Shown piece after piece: positions 1 to 5,489 of a stretch of DNA of 6,316 nucleotides. The notes beneath the pieces are model-generated. The model was not told the DNA's origin, did no database searches, and was given only the letters and a program-made list of their open reading frames with translations. Origin of the DNA: Chitinophagaceae bacterium UBA3430. GTDB lineage: Bacteria > Bacteroidota > Bacteroidia > Chitinophagales > Chitinophagaceae. Location of the stretch: positions 298-6,613 of the forward strand of contig DFST01000161.1 of NCBI GenBank assembly GCA_002378975.1, in the 5' to 3' direction. Position numbers and translations under genes: made by a program. Each line of letters begins with the position of its first letter. Position 1 is the first letter of the stretch.

Positions 1-1
1 A

Positions 2-151
2 CCGGGTACGGGCTTGCTCCAGCAGATAGCCTACTTTAAAGGCCTCGAAGCCTTGCTCCCATTTGCGTCGACCTGAAGTTCCGCGCTTGCCATGCCGCTC
101 GTCTAGGTAATCGTCAAAATTGACCAGCTCATTTTTTATTTTTCTCTTCAT
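2..151 (-). CDS. HigA-like XRE-family antitoxin, N-terminal part (cut by window edge)
   Basis: The reading frame starts at the ATG at 151-149 and is open to the left edge, giving 50 residues that begin MKRKIKNELV. The stretch at residues 21-50 (G-K-R-G-T-S-G-R-R-K-W-E, then F-K-V-G-Y-L-L-E-Q-A-R) matches the leader typical of HigA-type antitoxins. In that family it precedes a helix-turn-helix of the 'LTQxxLA' type, which would lie beyond the edge and is not visible here. The start is well fixed: an in-frame TAA lies a few codons upstream and no other ATG intervenes. The gene overlaps the last 23 nt of the toxin gene, so the two are probably translationally coupled. By analogy with the family, the product binds and neutralises the toxin and represses the shared promoter. 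The identity rests on the motif plus the gene pairing; the DNA-binding domain itself is inferred. Confidence 0.8.
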   Translation of the reverse strand, partial: MKRKIKNELVNFDDYLDERHGKRGTSGRRKWEQGFEAFKVGYLLEQARTR

Positions 152-470
152 AATAAAGTCGCATTAGTGATTGAGCAATTTTAAGTTCTTTTTCGGGCGT
201 CTTCTGTTTTTTCTTGATAAAACCATGTACCAGAATGATCATCGTGCCTTCATCGAAAAAACAAAATATTCGAACGGCTTGATTCATCCATTCTGTTCTT
301 ATTTCGAAAAGTCCATCTGTTCCCTCCAAGTGTTTGAAGTACTTGATGGGGATTCGATCCAGGGTTCTGATCAATTCCAGCGTCCATTCCAGTTTGTCTC
401 TAGTGTCATCGTCCAGCCGATCTAAAAAAGACCAGATCCGCTGTCCGTAAAAAACCAATTGTCGCTTCAT
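129..470 (-). CDS. RelE/HigB-like toxin (phage Gp49-like family)
   Basis: This is a complete 113-residue protein, the usual size of HigB/Gp49-like members of the RelE/ParE superfamily. These act in the cytoplasm and typically inhibit translation by cleaving mRNA at the ribosome. Visible family signatures are G-L-F-E-I-R at residues 53-58, the V-R-I-F-C-F-F strand at 66-72, and the very characteristic H-G-F-I-K-K-K-Q-K-T-P at 82-92. A C-terminal helix carrying A-Q-S-L-M follows. The conserved basic residues expected for RNA binding or catalysis (R58, R67 and the lysine cluster) are present, so the gene looks intact. Toxin-first order with an overlapping downstream antitoxin is the HigBA arrangement. 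Regulation is probably by the antitoxin on the palindrome at 477-500, seven bases upstream of the start. Family assignment is firm; the exact target cannot be seen. Confidence 0.9.
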   Translation of the reverse strand: MKRQLVFYGQRIWSFLDRLDDDTRDKLEWTLELIRTLDRIPIKYFKHLEGTDGLFEIRTEWMNQAVRIFCFFDEGTMIILVHGFIKKKQKTPEKELKIAQSLMRLYYEEKNKK

Positions 471-476
471 CCGTCA

Positions 477-500
477 AAGGTTGTCTGTTCCGACAACCTT
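477..500. promoter_or_regulatory. Perfect 9-bp inverted repeat upstream of the toxin gene, candidate operator
   Basis: AAGGTTGTC is followed by a six-base spacer (TGTTCC) and its exact complement GACAACCTT. The repeat ends 6 nt before the toxin ATG (470-468). Autoregulating HigA-type antitoxins bind palindromes of this size at the operon promoter, so this is the natural operator candidate. It could instead form an mRNA hairpin close to the toxin start and limit its translation. The symmetry is seen directly; the function is inferred. Confidence 0.55.
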
Positions 501-508
501 ACCCGGTG

Positions 509-535
509 AAAAAAGCGGACTTTTTCCGCTTTTTT
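509..535. terminator. Terminator-like hairpin with A6/T6 flanks
   Basis: AAAAAAGCGGA, a five-base loop (CTTTT) and TCCGCTTTTTT form a perfect 11-bp stem. The A and T runs let it read as an intrinsic terminator on either strand, although the GC core is only four pairs. No gene ends here: the toxin gene reads leftward from 470 and the dehydrogenase rightward from 731. The element therefore sits in a divergent intergenic region, perhaps as an insulator or in the leader of the toxin operon. Confidence 0.5.
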
Positions 536-541
536 ACACTG

Positions 542-549
542 TAAAGATA
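542..549 (-). promoter_or_regulatory. Possible -7 element for the toxin-antitoxin operon
   Basis: On the minus strand the sequence reads TATCTTTA, one mismatch from the Bacteroidota -7 consensus TAnnTTTG. No clear TTG -33 element lies at the usual distance upstream. If it is used, transcription would start close to the edge of the 509-535 hairpin, placing both hairpins in the leader. This is weak evidence. Confidence 0.25.
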
Positions 550-695
550 GAGGTTTGAACCGAATTCGCTGGTTGGATGCGAACCGGAATAAATTTGCCA
601 GCTTACAAGATCGGTTTCCCCATTGTGGATGGTTCATCCATTCGGTGCCGTACGGGGATTGTACGAACGAGACTGTCATTTATTCGACACTCCGA

Positions 696-726
696 TTGGT
701 TTCCAATTCCATTGAATATAAATTTG
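696..726 (+). promoter_or_regulatory. Candidate Bacteroidota promoter for the dehydrogenase gene
   Basis: TTG at 696-698 and TAAATTTG at 719-726 are separated by 20 nt. They match the Bacteroidota sigma pattern TTG-N(17-23)-TAnnTTTG exactly. The expected start of transcription lies within a few bases of the ATG at 731, so the mRNA would have almost no leader. The rest of the 541-730 intergenic region shows only a 6-bp hairpin at 626-640 (TGGATG/CATCCA) and nothing else that can be supported. Confidence 0.4.
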
Positions 727-730
727 AAGA

Positions 731-1447
731 ATGAAAAAAGCGATCATTATAGGGGCCACCAGCGGAATCGGAAAATCATTGTGTGAGCTCTTGATCCAAC
801 AGGGTTATTTGGTGGGTATTACCGGAAGACGCATCGATTTATTGCAGTCGATCCAGCTGCAACATCCGGATACCGTATACTGCCAGCCCATGGATGTGCA
901 GGATCTTTCCACGCTGGTTGCGAAATGTGATCAACTGGTGAGTCAACTTGGTGGAATGGATCTGTTGGTGATCTCGTCGGGGGTTGGTGAAATAAATAAA
1001 GAGTTGGACTTTGAAGTGGAGAACAACACGATCCGCACGAATGTGCAGGGATTTACCGCAGTGGCGGATTGGGGAATGAATTATTTCAAAAAACAGGGTG
1101 TTGGGCATCTGGTCAATTTCAGTTCCATTGCCGGATTGCGGGGGAACGGCGATGCGCCCGCCTATTTTGCGAGCAAGGCGTTTCAGATCAATTACCTGGA
1201 AGGGTTGCGACTGAATGCCTATAAGTCGGGCCTAACAATTTACGTGACTGATGTTCGTCCGGGTTTTGTTGACACGGCCATGGCGTTGGGCGATGGACTG
1301 TTCTGGGTCGCTCCAGTCGAAAAAGCCGCCAAGCAGATCTTTACTGCCATGCAGCGAAAGAAAAAAGTGGTTTATATTTCCAAAAGATGGGCCTCGATCG
1401 GCTATGCACTCAAGGTGATTCCCTATCGTTTTCTAAAGTGGTTTTGA
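731..1447 (+). CDS. Short-chain dehydrogenase/reductase (SDR) family oxidoreductase
   Basis: This 238-residue protein has the standard length and layout of a classical SDR, an NAD(P)-dependent cytoplasmic oxidoreductase with one Rossmann domain. The cofactor loop G-A-T-S-G-I-G is at residues 8-14, and T-G-R-R at 31-34 suggests a preference for NADP(H). D55 follows strand three, and S-S-G at 82-84 replaces the usual N-A-G. N104, S132, Y145 and K149 (in P-A-Y-F-A-S-K) form the catalytic tetrad, and P-G-F-V-D-T at 177-182 closes the core. The C-terminal tail is basic and aromatic (Y-R-F-L-K-W-F) and could touch a membrane. The cofactor motif starts at residue 8, so the ATG at 731 is the only sensible start. 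The substrate cannot be told from sequence. The gene appears monocistronic, as the next gene has its own upstream region. Confidence 0.93.
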   Translation: MKKAIIIGATSGIGKSLCELLIQQGYLVGITGRRIDLLQSIQLQHPDTVYCQPMDVQDLSTLVAKCDQLVSQLGGMDLLVISSGVGEINKELDFEVENNTIRTNVQGFTAVADWGMNYFKKQGVGHLVNFSSIAGLRGNGDAPAYFASKAFQINYLEGLRLNAYKSGLTIYVTDVRPGFVDTAMALGDGLFWVAPVEKAAKQIFTAMQRKKKVVYISKRWASIGYALKVIPYRFLKWF

Positions 1448-1474
1448 CATAAAAAGCGCAGCTTAAGTAGATCG

Positions 1475-1490
1475 TATGTCCGGCGACATA
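1475..1490. repeat. Small inverted repeat after the dehydrogenase gene
   Basis: TATGTC and GACATA form a perfect 6-bp stem around the tetraloop CGGC, 28 nt after the dehydrogenase stop. An AT-rich run without a T tract follows, so it is at best a weak terminator. It could be an operator for the downstream protease gene or chance. Confidence 0.25.
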
Positions 1491-1527
1491 AATAATAATA
1501 TAATGCTCATCAATCAGTTGGCTGGAA

Positions 1528-3399
1528 TTGTTTAAATCAAAAAATGTAGTTTTAATACTAATCGCTACGGCTGTGACTTCTTTATTAAATCTTCTATTCG
1601 AAAAAAGGCTAGGCATAGTTGCTGTTTTCATTTTGATGGTTTTGCCCGTCGACTTCATTTGGGCTCAAACTCAAAAATCCATCTATTTTGATATCAAAGG
1701 CAACAAAGTGGAGAGCCAATTTGCTGCCACCCGGTTGACATATACTATTTCCAGTAATGGTGAAATAAAGGGCTGGGCTCAGCACAAAATTGAGAAAACG
1801 CCCTTTACGGAAGAGTATCTCCTACATGAAATATTACTGACTGATACATCGGGAGCCAATTTTGAAGAGTTGCGTGCAATTCAACTCATCTATTTTGAAA
1901 AAGGCCTAATGAGTACAAAATATATCAGTACACTTTCAGGCGGGCAGTCAATTGAGGAAATGTATCGAAAATTAAGCGGCCGATTTTATAAGTACGAGAA
2001 AAACAAGCTGAAGACCTATGCAGTTTTGGCCAACGGGCGCCCCGTTACTGTTTATCGCTACGATAATTTTGAAAAGATCACCTCCATCAATGATCATACC
2101 ATGGAGGAGGAAGGGTATGCAGAAATTATATACCGCCAGAGCAATCAGTTCTGGGAAAAGTGCTACGAAGCCGATTTTACTGGCGATGATTCTGATATCC
2201 CCTTTACGCGCGATCTAGATATACCACGAAGCAATCGGGGGGTGCACCTGCAGGTTTCAATGGCGACTAGCTACAGCAATTTGTTTCAAAGTCCTATGCC
2301 GTTGGGCGATCTTTCTAATATAACTGCTGAATTGGAATTTAATGGCGGGTCTTCTTTTTTCGGCTTCATTTTTGGGGCGCAAACGGGAACCGGAAACAGC
2401 TGGAAATTTTGTATAGATTCACAGGGATTTTATGAGATCATGAAGCTTTATAATGGGCAATCCATTGCACTACCTCTTCGTGGCGATCGGTTGGTGGCTA
2501 TTCGAGACAGGATGTATCCGAGTGATTACCAGGAAGCACTCAAACAGGGGTTGGGGTATTCTGACCAAATAAAGAAAACAGGCGTTAATATTCTATCTGT
2601 TCGGCTTTATAATGGGCAGATCATTTTCTTCATTAATGGCATTGAAGTGGAGCGACTCCGCTCGGATATCTTTGGCAACTATGTAGGCATCGTAGGAGAT
2701 CGAACACCACAAGGTCAGGCCAACTGCTTTATTAAAAGCGTCAGTGTTAGCAACACACTTTTTGCGTTTGATCCTTATAAGCTGGAGGAAGACATACGAT
2801 CATCAGCAGGTTCTGCTTCCGGAACCGGATTTCTGGTCAACGCACAGGGACTGATCCTCACGAATTATCACGTGGTCCAATCGGCCAAGAGCATTTACGT
2901 ACTGCACAACAATCGTTATCAAGCTTGTAAATTGATTGGATTTGATAAAGAACGCGATCTCGCACTAATCAAGCCAATTTCTTATGTTATTCCCAAAGCA
3001 AGGCCCCTGGCATTTCGTTTTGATGGTCCGCAACTTGCTGAGCGGATATTTGTGTTGGGGTACCCTTCGAGTGTTGAACTGGGAACGAACGTAAAGGTTA
3101 CTGATGGAATCATCAGTTCCTTGAACACCAACGGACTGTATCAGATCTCATCCCCGATCCAACCAGGCAATAGTGGAAGTCCGTTGTTGGATATGATGGG
3201 TCGAGTTGTGGGTGTGGTCAATGCAGGGATACCCACCCTAGATAATGTGGGATTTTCCATTACTGCCAAGCAAGTGCAGCATTTTATTCGTCGAATGGGC
3301 GTTACCGTGCCCGTTGCTAGTAGTTATGATAATCTCTCATTTGAGCAGCTGGTCCATCGAACGAAAGAGTCGGTTTTCTACATCAAAGTTGACTTTTGA
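1528..3399 (+). CDS. Exported PDZ-less HtrA/Deg-like serine protease with N-terminal sensor-like domains
   Basis: Numbering uses the longest frame, from a TTG start at 1528 (623 residues). A hydrophobic signal segment I-V-A-V-F-I-L-M-V-L-P at 30-40 ends in W-A-Q (45-47), so the protein should be exported. Residues about 50-215 are an unrecognised domain beginning Y-F-D-I-K-G-N-K. Residues about 240-410 look like a beta-sandwich (concanavalin/LamG-like, as in glycan-binding Bacteroidota proteins), with L-Y-N-G-Q occurring twice (307-311, 360-364). Residues about 425-595 are a trypsin-fold S1C protease: G-T-G-F-L-V at 432-437, T-N-Y-H at 445-448, R-D-L-A-L-I at 476-481 and Q-P-G-N-S-G-S-P at 545-552. 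The triad H448, D477, S549 is intact. No PDZ domain follows. The start is uncertain: TTG 1528 is preceded by a GGCTGGA stretch, GTG 1573 is possible, and the only in-frame ATG (1636) would cut the signal peptide. The role is probably periplasmic protein quality control or processing; the substrate is unknown. Confidence 0.85.
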   Translation: MFKSKNVVLILIATAVTSLLNLLFEKRLGIVAVFILMVLPVDFIWAQTQKSIYFDIKGNKVESQFAATRLTYTISSNGEIKGWAQHKIEKTPFTEEYLLHEILLTDTSGANFEELRAIQLIYFEKGLMSTKYISTLSGGQSIEEMYRKLSGRFYKYEKNKLKTYAVLANGRPVTVYRYDNFEKITSINDHTMEEEGYAEIIYRQSNQFWEKCYEADFTGDDSDIPFTRDLDIPRSNRGVHLQVSMATSYSNLFQSPMPLGDLSNITAELEFNGGSSFFGFIFGAQTGTGNSWKFCIDSQGFYEIMKLYNGQSIALPLRGDRLVAIRDRMYPSDYQEALKQGLGYSDQIKKTGVNILSVRLYNGQIIFFINGIEVERLRSDIFGNYVGIVGDRTPQGQANCFIKSVSVSNTLFAFDPYKLEEDIRSSAGSASGTGFLVNAQGLILTNYHVVQSAKSIYVLHNNRYQACKLIGFDKERDLALIKPISYVIPKARPLAFRFDGPQLAERIFVLGYPSSVELGTNVKVTDGIISSLNTNGLYQISSPIQPGNSGSPLLDMMGRVVGVVNAGIPTLDNVGFSITAKQVQHFIRRMGVTVPVASSYDNLSFEQLVHRTKESVFYIKVDF

Positions 3400-3492
3400 C
3401 GACACCTGTTTTCCAGCGTCTTACGGGGGCCGGGCCAGAAAAGTTGCGAGCTAATTATTTTATTTTTCCAACCTCCCTTTTCATTTTGTCCA

Positions 3493-3500
3493 TACCTTGC
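3493..3500 (+). promoter_or_regulatory. Possible -7 promoter element for the HNH gene
   Basis: TACCTTGC lies 31 nt before the ATG at 3532 and resembles the Bacteroidota TAnnTTTG element. It would give a leader of about 25 nt. No TTG sits at the right distance upstream. It is the best promoter candidate in the 132-nt gap after the protease gene, where I also see no convincing terminator. Confidence 0.3.
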
Positions 3501-3531
3501 AATGACTGAAATTTAACCCTCACCAGCACAA

Positions 3532-3963
3532 ATGAAAAAACTTCTCTTTCTCCTATCGTTTTTGCTCATCGGCTTTATCGGCATTTCGCAGAGTCGCTAT
3601 ATTTCTGCCACCACCAAAAAGATCGTGTTTGCGCGCGATCGGGGTATTTGTCAATGTTGTGGCAGCTCCCTGAGTTTGGAGTACGATCACATCGTGCCCT
3701 ATTCATGTGGTGGAAGCAGCGATCGGTCCAATATTCAATTGCTTTGTCAGCGATGCAACCGAAGCAAGTCGAATGGTTGTTTTTGCAAGGTTCACGACAA
3801 GAAGGTCGGGATCAATTGTTGTGACGGAAAATCAACGACGATCCGATCCTCCGGAAATACCGGCACCACCACCGGCCAACAATGCACGGGAACTACGAAA
3901 AAGGGTGCGCGGTGCCGTAACCGAACCACGAGCGCTGGCGGACGATGTTATTTACACGACTAA
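3532..3963 (+). CDS. Exported HNH endonuclease with C-terminal CX9CX10CX2H motif
   Basis: This 143-residue protein opens with a typical signal peptide (MKKLLFLLSF, hydrophobic to about residue 18, likely cleavage around I-S-Q at 18-20). The HNH nuclease core follows at about 30-80: C40/C43 knuckle, D52-H53-I-V-P, G-G at 60-61, N67 in N-I-Q-L-L, then C72-x-x-C75-N76-R-S-K. H53, N67 and N76 are the expected metal and catalytic positions and the four cysteines would hold a zinc, so the enzyme looks complete. A Cys-rich linker (C83, C85, H88, C96, C97) and a Thr/Gly-rich stretch lead to a second motif, C118-x9-C128-x10-C139-x2-H142. This resembles the short K-K-G-x-R-C type zinc-binding tails of many Bacteroidota and phage proteins. 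Predicted activity is nicking or cutting nucleic acid outside the cytoplasm; the biological role is unknown. The small gene at 3981 follows after 17 nt. Confidence 0.88.
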   Translation: MKKLLFLLSFLLIGFIGISQSRYISATTKKIVFARDRGICQCCGSSLSLEYDHIVPYSCGGSSDRSNIQLLCQRCNRSKSNGCFCKVHDKKVGINCCDGKSTTIRSSGNTGTTTGQQCTGTTKKGARCRNRTTSAGGRCYLHD

Positions 3964-3980
3964 TCTTCAAATCAACGAGC

Positions 3981-4223
3981 ATGAGCAGTTATTTATTTGC
4001 GATTGATGAGAAGACCGAAGAAGTGATCGTTTCGGCCTCTGCCAAGGTGAGTAAAAAAATCGACTTCATCGAGCGCGTAGCCCGCATTCAAAATGAGGAG
4101 CTGTATCAATCCGTGGTGACCTTGACGAAACTGGCCGGTGCAGTTGAGTTTGATCTCAAGGAATTCAAGGCGATAGATAAAGCTTGTCAGGGCCTTTATG
4201 CAGGGTATAAGAGAGGCAAGTAG
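3981..4223 (+). CDS. Unrecognised 80-residue protein downstream of the HNH nuclease gene
   Basis: I do not recognise this family. The frame is open from an upstream ATG at 3945, but that start would overlap the HNH gene, so the ATG at 3981, 17 nt after the HNH stop, is preferred. The product begins MSSYLFAIDE, has no signal peptide or membrane segment, and looks mainly helical from residue 20 on. It is rich in charged residues (K-K-I-D-F-I-E-R-V-A-R-I), contains one cysteine (C69) and has a basic end (Y-K-R-G-K). It is therefore expected in the cytoplasm. Close spacing and same strand suggest co-transcription with the nuclease. A role as partner, regulator or immunity protein is a guess based only on position. 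It converges with the hydrolase gene, whose stop is 16 nt away. Confidence 0.6.
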   Translation: MSSYLFAIDEKTEEVIVSASAKVSKKIDFIERVARIQNEELYQSVVTLTKLAGAVEFDLKEFKAIDKACQGLYAGYKRGK

Positions 4224-4239
4224 CCGCAATTTCTATCTC

Positions 4240-5094
4240 CTACCGGGTCTGAATGAATTGATTGAATGCCGTTTTCCCATCCAGACTTTCAAACAGCGAA
4301 GTATGCCCATACCCGGGTAGGTCTAGGAAAATCCGCTCTCGGCAATTCGAACACGCATTCACCGATTGCTTGAATGTAGGCCAGGAGTAGAGCTGAATAG
4401 GGCTATCACTCAGCCCTTGTACGAATAAAATATCCGATTTGAAGTTGCCGGTGTGATTCAGCAACGAACGTTGCATGTAAGCTGTCGGGTTCACCCCTGG
4501 GCCTCCATAGGTCTGGCCCAGTTGCGTACAGACCCGGCTGGTGGGTACCTGTCCATTGATCTCCAATTCGCAGCGATAAACCAGATTCAACGGGCCGGGT
4601 GCATTGGCGATCACTCCGTTGACGGCGTGCAAGGTGTTCAGTCGGGTTACCAGATACCCGCCCTGAGAATGTCCGGCCAGGAAGATCTTGCGAACCACGA
4701 TCCCCAGCTCCTGACTCGCTTTTTCGCGTAGCCACAGCAACGCCGCCTCGCCATGCGCCAGATTATCGCCCATCAGCAAATTCTCTTCCGGATAGGCTAC
4801 GCTCACCAACATCATATCGGTTCTATTGAGTATCCGTTTGAATCCATCAAGCGTGTTCTGTGCCGCATCCAAGATCAGATTATCAAACGTGACTGTACCA
4901 TGGTAGGTCATCAATACATCCACGGTATCGTTCACCGGCTTGTCGATCACTACATCCACCGATACTCCGTTGTGAGTGATCTTTTTAACGATGCGGTAGG
5001 GGCTCGTGGGCGGACAGTCAGCACAGTCCTTTTTCTTACAGGCAGCCATGCCCTGAAAGAAAAACAAGAGCATAAACAGTACAAATAGTCGCAT
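4240..5094 (-). CDS. Lipoprotein alpha/beta hydrolase (esterase/peptidase-like)
   Basis: The 284-residue protein starts with a lipoprotein signal peptide (MRLFVLFMLL, hydrophobic to G15) ending in M-A-A-C. C19 is the lipidated residue and the mature end is C-K-K-K-D, common in Bacteroidota. It should be anchored in the cell envelope. The rest is an alpha/beta-hydrolase fold: oxyanion-type Y-H-G-T at 64-67, nucleophile elbow G-H-S-Q-G-G at 141-146 with S143, acid D230 in G-L-S-D, and H264 in G-Y-G-H. The complete triad and spacing resemble dienelactone-hydrolase or prolyl-oligopeptidase-like enzymes. Cysteines at 24, 27, 175, 189, 248 and 251 may form disulfides. The substrate, an ester or short peptide, cannot be determined. 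The start at 5094 is fixed by the signal peptide and lies 9 nt after the stop of the small reading frame upstream, so the two may have formed an operon. Confidence 0.88.
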   Translation of the reverse strand: MRLFVLFMLLFFFQGMAACKKKDCADCPPTSPYRIVKKITHNGVSVDVVIDKPVNDTVDVLMTYHGTVTFDNLILDAAQNTLDGFKRILNRTDMMLVSVAYPEENLLMGDNLAHGEAALLWLREKASQELGIVVRKIFLAGHSQGGYLVTRLNTLHAVNGVIANAPGPLNLVYRCELEINGQVPTSRVCTQLGQTYGGPGVNPTAYMQRSLLNHTGNFKSDILFVQGLSDSPIQLYSWPTFKQSVNACSNCRERIFLDLPGYGHTSLFESLDGKTAFNQFIQTR

Positions 5095-5103
5095 AGACTG
5101 GAT

Positions 5104-5445
5104 TTAAACGGCCTTTGATGTAAGTAATCTCTTAAGGTTTAAAGATAGGCATCCACCAAAACTATTTGTCCTGAACGTCCAGAAATCCATCCTATCGATT
5201 GGAATGTCCAGTGTGGCTACTCTGATACGCGACCTACCTCCTAATTCTACTGAATGATTGGTCGAGTTTATTAGTTGGCTGGCGTCCGTGTATCGAGTGT
5301 ATGCCCGAACGATGCCGGGGCCAGTGCGGTTGTATTGGCAAGCGATGCAGGTGGCTTCGAAAGTGACGGTGGAGCAGATGGATTGATCCACCTGCAGGTG
5401 ACAAACTGAAAGCAGGATAAGGATAAAAATTATCGTATTTTACAT
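5104..5445 (-). pseudogene. Small exported protein gene with broken start (ATG followed by TAA)
   Basis: The frame reads through 5439-5107 without a stop. Its first residues, N-T-I-I-F-I-L-I-L-L-S-V-C-H-L-Q, form a clean signal peptide. It is preceded in frame by ATG at 5445-5443, but codon two is TAA (5442-5440); AAA there would give the classic M-K-N-T start. A second in-frame ATG four codons from the TAA (5454) does not help. The only ordinary start after the stop is GTG at 5391, which would lose the signal peptide. The mature part (about 95 residues) is rich in Thr, Arg and Ser, with C-x9-C-x2-C early (C-S-T-V-T-F-E-A-T-C-I-A-C) and G-G-C later, and shows no family I recognise. It ends 9 nt before the hydrolase start, which supports a former operon. 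It could be a recent pseudogene, a sequencing error or use of a rare start codon. That this frame is coding at all is moderately supported. Confidence 0.45.
5140..5147 (-). promoter_or_regulatory. Possible -7 element for the hydrolase gene
   Basis: The minus strand reads TATCTTTA, one mismatch from TAnnTTTG, about 45 nt before the hydrolase ATG. No TTG lies at the expected distance upstream. It falls within the small reading frame at 5104-5445 and could give the hydrolase its own transcript if that frame is dead. Weak. Confidence 0.2.
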
Positions 5446-5489
5446 TTCACTCATCGTCCCCCTGCATTCCTATTGAATTAATCGAATTC

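Noticed and set aside
541..730. Possible small ORFs on both strands (467-679 minus, 577-786 plus) and a tRNA-like GGTTCATCC stretch
   Set aside because: Translations have no recognisable domain, one overlaps the dehydrogenase start and the other the toxin operator, and no cloverleaf or conserved tRNA arms can be drawn.
3400..3460. GGGGGCCGGGCC-rich stretch after the protease gene as a terminator
   Set aside because: No proper stem with a T run can be formed; the near-symmetry TTTTCCAGC/GCCAGAAAA has mismatches.
3945..3980. Upstream ATG extension of the 80-residue protein
   Set aside because: It would overlap the end of the HNH gene and adds a segment unlike the rest; the ATG at 3981 fits better.
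4406..5088. Open frames on the opposite strand and other frame of the hydrolase gene (4453-4731 plus, 4753-5088 plus, 4406-4735 minus)
   Set aside because: They are shadows of the hydrolase coding sequence, whose signal peptide and catalytic triad are clear.
5389..5400. Perfect 12-bp palindrome CACCTGCAGGTG
   Set aside because: It lies inside the small exported-protein frame (H-L-Q-V), has no spacer or partner site, and a similar CACCTGCAGGT occurs in the protease gene near 2245; most likely chance.
5475..5489. GAATT...AATTC inverted repeat before the Omp85 gene
   Set aside because: Only five base pairs, AT-rich, expected by chance.
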